Origin: DASXAI01 sp963728985
GTDB taxonomy: Bacteria > Actinomycetota > Acidimicrobiia > Acidimicrobiales > Ilumatobacteraceae
Direction: 5' to 3'
DNA: 64,000 nt
NCBI GenBank assembly: GCA_963728985.1
Contig: CAVSME010000005.1
Span: 124,001 to 188,000, forward strand
Part shown: in pieces, positions 1-7,162 of the stretch
How the letters are laid out: each line of letters opens with the position of its first letter
How positions within the stretch are numbered: position 1 is the stretch's first letter
The notes under the pieces: generated by a model
Told to the model about the DNA's origin: nothing
Databases searched by the model: none
Seen by the model: only the letters and a program-made list of their open reading frames with translations
Program-made: the position numbers and the translations under genes

Positions 1-107
1 TCGACAGCGGCGCGGCCACGACCGTGCCCGGGGCGACGACGGTGCCGGCCGCCACCACAGTGGCGCCCGACACGACCGTCGCGCCCACCACGGCCTCCTC
101 CGGATGA
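1..107 (+). CDS. 3' end of a gene cut by the window edge; Thr/Ala/Pro-rich tail
   Basis: Only the last 34 codons are present, read in the frame that starts at base 3 and stops at TGA 105-107. The peptide is a low-complexity tail of repeated TTV and ATT units, typical of a wall-spanning or secreted actinobacterial C-terminus. The stop overlaps the ATG of the next gene by four bases (ATGA), so the two are probably translationally coupled. In related actinobacteria a LytR-CpsA-Psr protein lies next to manC-type genes and often ends in such a tail. That identity is inference from neighbourhood only; no domain is visible. Confidence 0.55.
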   Translation, partial: DSGAATTVPGATTVPAATTVAPDTTVAPTTASSG

Positions 108-1111
108 GGGCGGTCGTCCTGGTCGGTGGCTTCGGCACCCGTCTGCAGCCGCTGACGTTCACGACCCCGAAGTCGCTCCTCCCGGTCGGCCACCACACGA
201 TCCTCGAGCACGTCCTGCACAACCTGGCGCGCGGCGGAGTCACCGATGCCGTGCTGTCCCTCGGCTTCAAGCCGGACGGGTTCCTGTCGGCCTACCCCGA
301 CGGCACCTGTGCCGGCGTGCGCCTCCACTACGCCGTGGAGAGCGAGCCGCTCGACACGGCCGGCGCCATCCGCTTCGCCGCCGTGACGGCCGGCTTCACC
401 GGCGAGACCTTCGTGGCCTTGAACGGTGACGTGCTGACCGACCTCGACGTCGGGGCCCTCGTCGCCTTCCACCGCGAGCGCGGCGCCGAAGGCACCCTGC
501 ACCTCATCGAGGTCGAGGACCCGTCCGCCTTCGGCGTGGTGCCCACCATGGCCGATGGCCGCGTGGAGGCGTTCTTCGAGAAGCCGAAGCGCGAGGAGGC
601 GCCGACGAACCGGATCAACGCCGGTACGTACGTGCTGGAGCCCTCCGTGCTGGACCGCATCCCGGACGGGCAGCCGGTGTCGATCGAGCGCGACACCTTC
701 CCGGCGATGGTGGCCGACGGCACGCTGTACGGCTACGCCACCAGCGACTACTGGCTCGACGCCGGCCGGCCCGATCAGTACCTGCGGGCCAACCTCGACC
801 TCCTCGACGGCGCTCGTCGCGGCGCGCCGATCGATCCGCTGGGCCCCGGCGCCACCGTCGACCCCCGCGCCACGGTGTCCAACAGCGTCGTCGGCGCCGG
901 TGCCAGCATCGCCGGCAAGGCGACGATCGCGGGTTCGGTCTTGCTTCCGGGGGCCGTTGTGGCCGATGGTGCTCTTGTGCGCGGATCGATTCTCGGCCGG
1001 GGTGTGGTGGTCGGCGCCGGCGCCCGGCTCACCGGCGCCGTGATCGGTGACGGCGAGCAGATCGCCGAAGGTGCCGTCCTCGACCAGGTCAGGGTGCCGG
1101 AGCCCAGGTGA
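104..1111 (+). CDS. Mannose-1-phosphate guanylyltransferase-type nucleotidyltransferase
   Basis: This 335-residue cytoplasmic enzyme should transfer a nucleotidyl group to a sugar 1-phosphate, most likely forming GDP-mannose. The signature GGFGTRLQPLT followed by TPKSLLPV (residues 8-27) is the nucleotide-binding loop with its catalytic Arg and Lys. NGDV near residue 108 is the metal-binding Asp region. Residues from about 245 to the end form hexapeptide (left-handed beta-helix) repeats, the two-domain layout of GDP-mannose pyrophosphorylases. Phosphomannomutase, a PGI/PMI isomerase and GDP-mannose dehydratase elsewhere in the window support mannose. A glucose- or other sugar-specific RmlA-like activity cannot be excluded. 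It overlaps both neighbours by four bases. Confidence 0.85.
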   Translation: MRAVVLVGGFGTRLQPLTFTTPKSLLPVGHHTILEHVLHNLARGGVTDAVLSLGFKPDGFLSAYPDGTCAGVRLHYAVESEPLDTAGAIRFAAVTAGFTGETFVALNGDVLTDLDVGALVAFHRERGAEGTLHLIEVEDPSAFGVVPTMADGRVEAFFEKPKREEAPTNRINAGTYVLEPSVLDRIPDGQPVSIERDTFPAMVADGTLYGYATSDYWLDAGRPDQYLRANLDLLDGARRGAPIDPLGPGATVDPRATVSNSVVGAGASIAGKATIAGSVLLPGAVVADGALVRGSILGRGVVVGAGARLTGAVIGDGEQIAEGAVLDQVRVPEPR

Positions 1112-2004
1112 GGGCGCTCGTGACCGGCGGCGCCGGCTTCATGGGTTCCCACCTCGTCGACCGGCTGCTGGCCGAAGGTCACGGCGTCGAGGTGATCGAC
1201 GATCTCTCGACCGGGTCGCTGGCCAACCTGGCCGACGCCCGGGCCAACGCCAACCGCACCGCCGGCGAGCTCAAGTTCCACCACCTCGACGTCCGGGCTC
1301 CCGAGCTCAGCGAGCTGGTGACCCGCCGCCGGCCCGACGTCGTGTTCCACCTGGTGCGGGCCGATCCGGCCACGGCGTTCGTGGGCGGCCTCAACGTGCT
1401 CGACGCCGCCCGCGCCGCCGGCGCCGCCAAGGTGATCGTCGCCTTCGACGCGCTGTCGCTCTACGGACCGGTGCCCGCGGCCGAGCTGCCCATCAAGGAG
1501 GGCCGGGCCTGGGTGCCGGCGACGGCGGCCGGTGTGGCCCAGCGGGCGGTGGCCGAGCTGCTCGCCATCTACCGCGCCGAGCACGCCCTCGAGTTCACCG
1601 GGCTGGCGTGCAGCGCCGTCTACGGCCCCCGCCAGCGCCCCGGCGCCGGCGTGGTGGCGGCGTTCGTCGACGCCGAGGCGACCGGCCAGGCGTGCACCAT
1701 CCACGGTGACGGTCGCCAGACCCGTGACTTCGTCTACGTCGACGATGCCGTGGATGCCTTCGTGCGGGCGGCGTCGCGCGGCACCGGGCTCATCGTCAAC
1801 ATCGGCACCGGAGTCCAGACCACCATCCGCGAGCTGCAGCGCCTGGTCAGCGGCGGAGCCGAGGCCAAGCGGGGGCCGTGGCGTCCGGGTGAGGTCGGGC
1901 GCTTCGCCGTGTCGCCGGTCCGGGCCCGCATCCATCTGGGTTGGGAGTCGTGGACCCTGCTGGCGGACGGCGTCGGCGCCATGCAGCGCGCCGCTGCTAC
2001 CTGA
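1108..2004 (+). CDS. NAD-dependent epimerase/dehydratase-like protein lacking the catalytic triad
   Basis: This 298-residue protein is an extended SDR. The Rossmann motif GGAGFMGSHL (residues 7-16), the acidic DD at 31-32 and the HLDV stretch at 59-62 are intact, so NAD(H) binding is likely. The catalytic positions are not conserved. The Ser pair before LYG is Asp114-Ala115, and the YxxxK motif reads A141-G-V-A-Q145. The stretch between the NAD fold and NVLDAAR is also shorter than in GalE-type enzymes. It begins at an ATGA or GTGA-type overlap with the pyrophosphorylase gene, so it is co-expressed with it. It may be a pseudoenzyme or a nucleotide-sugar-binding partner; a residual epimerase activity seems unlikely. 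Its 3' end overlaps the convergent cofE by eight bases. Confidence 0.75.
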   Translation: MRALVTGGAGFMGSHLVDRLLAEGHGVEVIDDLSTGSLANLADARANANRTAGELKFHHLDVRAPELSELVTRRRPDVVFHLVRADPATAFVGGLNVLDAARAAGAAKVIVAFDALSLYGPVPAAELPIKEGRAWVPATAAGVAQRAVAELLAIYRAEHALEFTGLACSAVYGPRQRPGAGVVAAFVDAEATGQACTIHGDGRQTRDFVYVDDAVDAFVRAASRGTGLIVNIGTGVQTTIRELQRLVSGGAEAKRGPWRPGEVGRFAVSPVRARIHLGWESWTLLADGVGAMQRAAAT

Positions 2005-2710
2005 ACAGGTCCTCTTGGGGCGGGCGCACCAGCTCGCTGATGTCGGCGTCGCGCAGCCACTCCGCCTCGACGCCGCGCAGGACCGCCACCGGGATGCCGC
2101 TGGACTTGCCCATCACCACCTCCGCCGCCGAGGCCAGCTCGTCGGCCACCGCCACCTCGGTGACCTGCATGACCCGACCGAGGGCGTCGGGCGCGCCGCG
2201 CAGGTCGACCACGCCGGCGATGCCGGCGACGCCGATGGCCACGTCCGTGAGGCCCCGTCGCCACGTGCGCCCGAAGGTGTCCGACACGATCACCCCGACC
2301 TCCACGCCGAGCCGGGCCCGCAGGCCGTCGCGGATGCGCCGGGCGGAACGGTCCGAGTCGACGGGCAGCAGCGCCGCCTCGCCCCGCTGGACGTTCGACA
2401 GATCCACGCCGGAGTTGGCGCACACGAAGCCGTGGCTCGTCTCGGTGATGACCAGGTCGCCGCGGCGGCGCAGGATGCGCACCGCTTCGGCCTCCACGAC
2501 GGCCTTGTGCGACAGGGGGTCGTCGGGATCGACGGCCACCAGCCGCCCTTCGGCCTTCGACACGATCTTCTGGGTCACGACGAGCACGTCGCCGTCGGCC
2601 AGGGGGCCGTTGGGCGGCCCGGCGCAGGCGGTGGCGATCAGCTCGGCGAGGGGATCGCCCGGCCGGATCTCGCCGATGCCCTCGATGCCCCAGATCTCCA
2701 GCCTGCTCAC
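1997..2710 (-). CDS. cofE: Coenzyme F420-0:L-glutamate ligase (single-domain CofE)
   Basis: CofE adds gamma-linked glutamates to F420-0 using GTP. The 237-residue protein starts at a GTG that overlaps the cofD stop (GTGA, 2707-2710). It opens with LEIWGIEGIGEIRPGD, typical of the family, and contains VTQKIVSKAEGR, ETSHGFVCANSGVD and VSDTFGRTWRRG, the nucleotide and metal-binding motifs. Length matches archaeal-type CofE. The C-terminal flavin domain of mycobacterial FbiB, which reduces dehydro-F420-0, is absent, so that step must be encoded elsewhere. It forms an operon with cofD and the upstream glycosyltransferase. Confidence 0.92.
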   Translation of the reverse strand: MSRLEIWGIEGIGEIRPGDPLAELIATACAGPPNGPLADGDVLVVTQKIVSKAEGRLVAVDPDDPLSHKAVVEAEAVRILRRRGDLVITETSHGFVCANSGVDLSNVQRGEAALLPVDSDRSARRIRDGLRARLGVEVGVIVSDTFGRTWRRGLTDVAIGVAGIAGVVDLRGAPDALGRVMQVTEVAVADELASAAEVVMGKSSGIPVAVLRGVEAEWLRDADISELVRPPQEDLFR

Positions 2711-3654
2711 GTGTCGATCACCTTCCGGGCCAGTGCCGCTGCTCGTTCGGGCGTGCTCATGATCGTGTCGGTGACGACGGCCCGCACACCCTGCTCCTCC
2801 ACCTCGGCCGCCAGCGCGGCGTCCTCGGCGTCGATCACCAGCGTGCCGGCGACGTCGCGGTACCAGCGGGCCACGCCGGCGGCGCTGACGGGCACGCCGA
2901 GCTCGCCGAGCATGCGATCGGCCGGTCCCTTGAGGGCCTTGCCGGCGATGATCGGGGACACCGCCACCACGTCGGCGCGGCGGGCGATGAGTCGTTCGCG
3001 CAGGCCGGCCACCGCCAGCAGCGGGCCGATCGAGACCACGGGGTTGGACGGGGCCACCACGACGACATCGGCCGTGGAGATGGCGTCGAGGACGCCGGGC
3101 CCGGCGCGGGCGGCGTCGAGGCCGGCGAACCGCACGCCGGTGATCGGCACGGAGTGCCGGCGCCCGACGAAGTACTCCTGGAACCCGATCTCGCCCTCGC
3201 CGGCGACGTTGACCATCGTGCGCACCGGGTCGTCGGTCATCGGCAGGAGGCGTACGCCGAGGTCCCACGCCCGGGCGATCTCGGCGGTGACCGCCGACAG
3301 GGGCGCTCCCTCGGCCAGCCGGTGCGTGCGGTACAGATGGGTGGCCAGGTCGCGGTCGCCGAGCGAGAACCACGTGCCGGCGGCCGACGAGCCCGCCGGG
3401 CGCACGGCCCCATAGCGCTCGAGGGCGCCCATTGCCGCCCACGTCTCACCGGCCAGCCCCCAGCCCCGGTCTGGATCGATGGCACCGGCGAGGGTGTAGG
3501 TCACCGTGTCGAGGTCGGGCGAGATGGCGAGGCCGTGCAGCACCGTGTCGTCGCCGGTGTTGACCACGGCGGTGATGTCGCCCGGAGGGACCACCTGCAC
3601 GAGCCCGGCGAGGAAGCGGGCAGCGCCGACGCCGCCGCACAGGACGGTGATCAC
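2707..3654 (-). CDS. cofD: 2-phospho-L-lactate (or phosphoenolpyruvate) transferase CofD/FbiA
   Basis: CofD joins the phospho-lactyl or enolpyruvyl group from the GDP-activated intermediate to the deazaflavin Fo, giving F420-0 or dehydro-F420-0. The 315-residue protein starts with VLCGGVGAARFLAGL and has NTGDD near residue 32 and HGLAISPDLDT, the classic CofD substrate-binding motifs. In actinobacteria the donor is usually enolpyruvyl-diphospho-5'-guanosine, which cannot be told from sequence. It overlaps the upstream glycosyltransferase by four bases and cofE by four bases, so the three are one transcription unit. Confidence 0.93.
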   Translation of the reverse strand: MITVLCGGVGAARFLAGLVQVVPPGDITAVVNTGDDTVLHGLAISPDLDTVTYTLAGAIDPDRGWGLAGETWAAMGALERYGAVRPAGSSAAGTWFSLGDRDLATHLYRTHRLAEGAPLSAVTAEIARAWDLGVRLLPMTDDPVRTMVNVAGEGEIGFQEYFVGRRHSVPITGVRFAGLDAARAGPGVLDAISTADVVVVAPSNPVVSIGPLLAVAGLRERLIARRADVVAVSPIIAGKALKGPADRMLGELGVPVSAAGVARWYRDVAGTLVIDAEDAALAAEVEEQGVRAVVTDTIMSTPERAAALARKVIDT

Positions 3655-4745
3655 GAGCCGGCATCCATGGCGTCACCGTAGAGGGCGACGAACGCTTCGG
3701 CGCTGCGCGACCACGAGAACGCACCCAGCCGGGCGTGGCCGGCGGCGACCAGCCGGGCGCGCACGTCCTCGTCGGTGGTGACGGCGGCCAGCGCGGCGGC
3801 GAGAGCGCCCGCGTCGTGGGGGTCGACCAGCAGCGCCGCGTCCGACGCCACCTCGGGGATGGCGCCGGCGGCGGCGGCCACGATCGGCACGCCCGCCTGC
3901 ATGGCCTCGAGCAGCGGGAAGCCGAAGCCCTCGTCGAGCGAGGGGTAGGCGAGGACGCAGGCGCGGGCGAGCACGCCGGCGCGCTGGTCCTCGGTGACCC
4001 AGTCGGTGAGGAGGACCTGCTCGGTCGCCGATCGGGGCAGGGCAGCCACGGCGGCGTCGATGTTGGGCCGGTCGGGACCGTCCTGGCCCACCAGCACGAG
4101 GGCGAGGTCGGGACGGTCGGCGTGCAGCAACCCGAACGCCTCCACCAGCCGGGCGAGGTTCTTGCGCGGCTCACGGGTGCCGAGGGCGAGCACGTAGGGG
4201 CGGCCCTCGAGGCCGGCGAGCGGCGCTACCGCGGGCGGCGGGGCGACGGGCTCGGGGGGTCCGTGCGGGATGACCCGGATGCGCGCCGTACCGAGCAGCT
4301 CGCGGACCTGGTGGCCCACGAACTCCGACGGCGCGTGCACCCAGACGCCCCGGTCCACCGCCCGCTGCAGCACCGGCGCGAACGCCCGCACGGTGGCGTT
4401 GACCAGTCGGGGCTGGGTGAGGAACGAGCAGTCGTGCACGGTGACCACGCTGGGCAGGCCCGAGGGGGGCACCACGTAGTTGGTGCCGTGCACGACGTCC
4501 ACGTCGGCCAGCGGGCGGCGGCCCCGGGGCCGGTCGCCTCGGCCCCAGGCCCTCAGCGTGAGGCCGGCGGGATAGGGCAGTCGCCGCACCCCGTCAGGGA
4601 GGTGGGCGCGGAAGCTGAGCACGTACCGGTGCAGCCGGGGTGGCTCGGGCAGGGCGCCGAGCGCATCGACGAGGTGGGTGACGAACCGGCCGATGCCCGT
4701 CGTCGTCCCGATGGTGGGACCCACGTCGATGGCCACGGACGTCAC
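3651..4745 (-). CDS. GT4-family glycosyltransferase
   Basis: This 364-residue GT-B enzyme probably transfers a hexose from a nucleotide sugar to a surface glycan or lipid-linked acceptor at the inner face of the membrane. The N-terminal half holds a TGIGRFVTHLV loop. The C-terminal half has LALGTREPRKNLARLVEAF and the donor-binding E-x7-E motif in SLDEGFGFPLLEAMQAGVP. The start is GTG at 4743-4745, 20 bases from the divergent GDP-mannose dehydratase gene. The neighbouring GDP-mannose genes make mannose or a derived deoxyhexose a plausible donor. Its fusion into one unit with cofDE looks positional rather than functional. Confidence 0.85.
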   Translation of the reverse strand: MTSVAIDVGPTIGTTTGIGRFVTHLVDALGALPEPPRLHRYVLSFRAHLPDGVRRLPYPAGLTLRAWGRGDRPRGRRPLADVDVVHGTNYVVPPSGLPSVVTVHDCSFLTQPRLVNATVRAFAPVLQRAVDRGVWVHAPSEFVGHQVRELLGTARIRVIPHGPPEPVAPPPAVAPLAGLEGRPYVLALGTREPRKNLARLVEAFGLLHADRPDLALVLVGQDGPDRPNIDAAVAALPRSATEQVLLTDWVTEDQRAGVLARACVLAYPSLDEGFGFPLLEAMQAGVPIVAAAAGAIPEVASDAALLVDPHDAGALAAALAAVTTDEDVRARLVAAGHARLGAFSWSRSAEAFVALYGDAMDAGS

Positions 4746-4750
4746 GCCGT

Positions 4751-4756
4751 TAGCAT
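4751..4756 (+). promoter_or_regulatory. Putative -10 element (TAGCAT) for the GDP-mannose dehydratase gene
   Basis: TAGCAT fits the actinobacterial TAnnnT -10 pattern and lies nine bases before the ATG at 4766, with no Shine-Dalgarno between. This would give a leaderless or nearly leaderless transcript. No convincing -35 is seen. The site is in the 20-base gap between divergent genes. Confidence 0.4.
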
Positions 4757-4765
4757 GGCCTACCC

Positions 4766-5761
4766 ATGCCTCGCGCTTTGATCACCGGCATCACCGGTCA
4801 GGACGGCCAGTTCCTGGCCGAGTTGCTGCAGCGCCGCGGCTACGAGGTCTTCGGCATGATCAAGGGGCAGAACAACCCGAAGGGCGAGCTGATCCAGGCC
4901 GAGCAGCCCTACGTGGAGCTGGTGTCGGGCGACCTGTCGGACCTGCCGTCGCTGGTCGCGGCGCTGGAGCACACCCAGCCCGACGAGGTCTACAACCTGG
5001 GTGGGATCTCGTTCGTGCCGCTGTCGTTCCGGCAGGCCGAGCTGACCGCCAACGTCACCGGCCTCGGCGTGCTGCGCATGCTGGAGGCGATCCGCATGGT
5101 GGGTGGCTCCGACGGCAACCCGATCCGGTACTACCAGGCGTCGTCGTCGGAGATGTTCGGCAAGGTGCGGGAGACGCCCCAGACCGAACGGACGCCGTTC
5201 CATCCCCGCTCGCCGTATGGCGCGGCCAAGGTGTTCGGCCACCAGATCACCGTCAACTACCGCGAGTCCTACGGCCTGTTCGCCTGCAGCGGCATCCTGT
5301 TCAACCACGAGAGCGAGCGCCGAGGCTTGGAGTTCGCCACCCGCAAGGTCACCAACGCGGTGGCCCGCATCAAGCTCGGCCTCCAGTCGGAGCTGGTGCT
5401 CGGGGTGCTCGACACGAAGCGGGACTGGGGCTACGCCGGCGACTACGTCGAGGCCATGTGGGCCATGCTCCAGCAGCCCGAGGCCGACGACTACGTCGTG
5501 GCCACGGGGAAGACGCACACGCTGCGGGAGTTCCTGGAGCTGGCGTTCGTGGCCGCCGAGCTCGGTGACTGGCAGCCGTATGTCCGCCAGGACGAGCGGT
5601 TCTTCCGCCCCGCCGAGGTGGACCTGCTGGTGGGCGACTTCGCCAAGGCCCGCGAGCGGCTCGGCTGGCGCCCCAAGGTCGACTTCCCGTCACTGGTCGA
5701 GCGCATGGTCCGCCACGACCTCAAGGTCGAGAGCGAAAAGATCGCCCGCGCCAGGCGCTGA
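4766..5761 (+). CDS. gmd: GDP-mannose 4,6-dehydratase
   Basis: Gmd converts GDP-D-mannose to GDP-4-keto-6-deoxymannose, the precursor of GDP-rhamnose, fucose and perosamine. The 331-residue protein has the N-terminal ALITGITGQDGQFLAELL nucleotide-binding loop, SSSEMFGKV (catalytic Ser/Thr and Glu region), SPYGAAK (YxxxK) and the family-specific NHESERRG and DTKRDWGYAGDYVEAMW. YNLGGISFV replaces the usual YNLAAQSHV, a mild variation. No downstream reductase or aminotransferase lies in the window, so the final sugar is unknown. The gene ends directly against the stop codon of the convergent flippase gene with no gap. Confidence 0.93.
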   Translation: MPRALITGITGQDGQFLAELLQRRGYEVFGMIKGQNNPKGELIQAEQPYVELVSGDLSDLPSLVAALEHTQPDEVYNLGGISFVPLSFRQAELTANVTGLGVLRMLEAIRMVGGSDGNPIRYYQASSSEMFGKVRETPQTERTPFHPRSPYGAAKVFGHQITVNYRESYGLFACSGILFNHESERRGLEFATRKVTNAVARIKLGLQSELVLGVLDTKRDWGYAGDYVEAMWAMLQQPEADDYVVATGKTHTLREFLELAFVAAELGDWQPYVRQDERFFRPAEVDLLVGDFAKARERLGWRPKVDFPSLVERMVRHDLKVESEKIARARR

Positions 5762-7093
5762 TCACGGCTCCATCGGCAGGACGTCGAGGGCCTCGATCAG
5801 GGACTCCTCGTCGGGCTCCACGCCGGTGCGGATCATCGCCTGCAAGACGAAGGCGAACACCACCATCGCGGCCAACGACCCGGCCACGAGCGCCATCTCG
5901 ACCCGCAGGAGCAGGTCGTCGTTGGGGATCGCCACCACGATGATGAAGGCCAGCATGCCCAGCATCCACCCCACGGCCACCTTGGCGTGGCCCCGCAGGG
6001 CGATGATGGCCTGGGCCAGGGCCAGGGCGATCATGTAGAGCGAGCTCGACAGGGCGAGCAGCGTCAGTGTCCGCCGGCTCAGCTCGGAGTCGAAGAACAC
6101 CCGCACGACGAACGGTCCGAGGACGAACGCGCCGGCGACCGCCACCACGCTCACGATCAGCACCAGCATGAGCAGCTTGCGGAAGCCGCGCACGAAGTCG
6201 TCGAGGGCCCCGCGCGCGGCCAGGCGGGCCAGCTTGGGCAGGAGGGCGGCCTGCACCGCCTGGAACAGGAACAGCGGCACGCGGGCGATGATGACGCCGG
6301 TCGACAGCTGGCTCACCAGCGCGTTCTGGGCGTCGGACGTCTTGAGCAGGCTGGCGGCGATGGGCCCGGCGTTGAGCAGGGCGGCGGCGAACACCGAACC
6401 GACCAGCAGCCAGCCCAGGTTGGGCGTGATCTCGCTCCAGGACGCCTCGGGCCCGGGCGACAGCACGTGGTGCTGGCCCCGGCGGGACACGAGCACACCG
6501 AAGAGCGCGGGCAGCCCGACCAGGACGCCGTAGGGGCCGACCGCCGTCACCCCGGCGACCGCCAAGGCGACGGCGAGCACCATCCGCGACACGCCCTCGG
6601 TTCCCATGAGCACGCCGTACGCGTGGAACCGGCCGGTGCCCGACCACACCCCTCTCGTCAGGTGGGCCAGGGCGTAGCACCAGAACGCGATCAGCAGGCT
6701 GGCGAACAGCGACCAGCTGTCGTCGAACAGGTGGGTGACCAGCAGCGGGCTGACCGCCACCATGACGATGGTGATGGTGACGAGGAGGATCGCCTCGAGG
6801 ATGGCGGCGCGCCGCACGACGGGTCGCGAGCCCTGGCCGAGGGCTCGACGGTGGGCCAGGGCTCGGCCGACCTCCTGCTCCACCGGCAGGAAGAAGCCCG
6901 GCGCCAGGATGAACGTGAGGAACCACAGCAGGCTGACGGGGGCGAAGGCATCCTCACCGAGGGCGCGCTTGGTGATCGACAGGAAGCCATAGGTCGCGAT
7001 GCCCGAGATGACAAGGCCCAGTCCGACGGCGAGCGTGCCCTCGGGAAGCGGGTTGCGAGCGGTGGCGCGATCGAGGAGCCGTCGGGTCTGCAA
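5762..7093 (-). CDS. Polysaccharide flippase-like polytopic membrane protein
   Basis: A 443-residue integral membrane protein with about 12-14 hydrophobic helices, beginning near GLGLVISGIATYGFL and ending near residue 430. The early FFLPVEQEVGRALAHRRA segment (charged residues after the second helix) resembles Wzx/MurJ/MATE-type lipid-linked glycan exporters, and the neighbouring glycosyltransferase and gmd support this role. Family membership is judged from topology and context; no single diagnostic motif was found. The assigned start is TTG at 7093, eight bases after a TAGAGT hexamer, so a slightly later start is possible. It is convergent with gmd, stop codon against stop codon. Confidence 0.7.
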   Translation of the reverse strand: MQTRRLLDRATARNPLPEGTLAVGLGLVISGIATYGFLSITKRALGEDAFAPVSLLWFLTFILAPGFFLPVEQEVGRALAHRRALGQGSRPVVRRAAILEAILLVTITIVMVAVSPLLVTHLFDDSWSLFASLLIAFWCYALAHLTRGVWSGTGRFHAYGVLMGTEGVSRMVLAVALAVAGVTAVGPYGVLVGLPALFGVLVSRRGQHHVLSPGPEASWSEITPNLGWLLVGSVFAAALLNAGPIAASLLKTSDAQNALVSQLSTGVIIARVPLFLFQAVQAALLPKLARLAARGALDDFVRGFRKLLMLVLIVSVVAVAGAFVLGPFVVRVFFDSELSRRTLTLLALSSSLYMIALALAQAIIALRGHAKVAVGWMLGMLAFIIVVAIPNDDLLLRVEMALVAGSLAAMVVFAFVLQAMIRTGVEPDEESLIEALDVLPMEP

Positions 7094-7101
7094 GCAGCGC
7101 G

Positions 7102-7107
7102 ACTCTA
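7102..7107 (-). promoter_or_regulatory. Putative -10 element (TAGAGT) for the flippase gene
   Basis: On the minus strand TAGAGT sits eight bases before the TTG start of the flippase gene, with no Shine-Dalgarno between. The spacing fits a leaderless transcript, although leaderless starts at TTG are uncommon, so either the promoter or the start assignment may be slightly off. Confidence 0.3.
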
Positions 7108-7162
7108 CTGGCTCGCATTGCCCCGATCCGGGACGCGGCGGCCGCTACCGTCGCGCTGGCTC

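Noticed and set aside
5987..7162. Long N-terminal extension of the SpoIID-protein frame
   Set aside because: It is antisense to the flippase gene, rich in Gln/His/Arg, and is followed by a normal signal peptide starting at ATG 7163.
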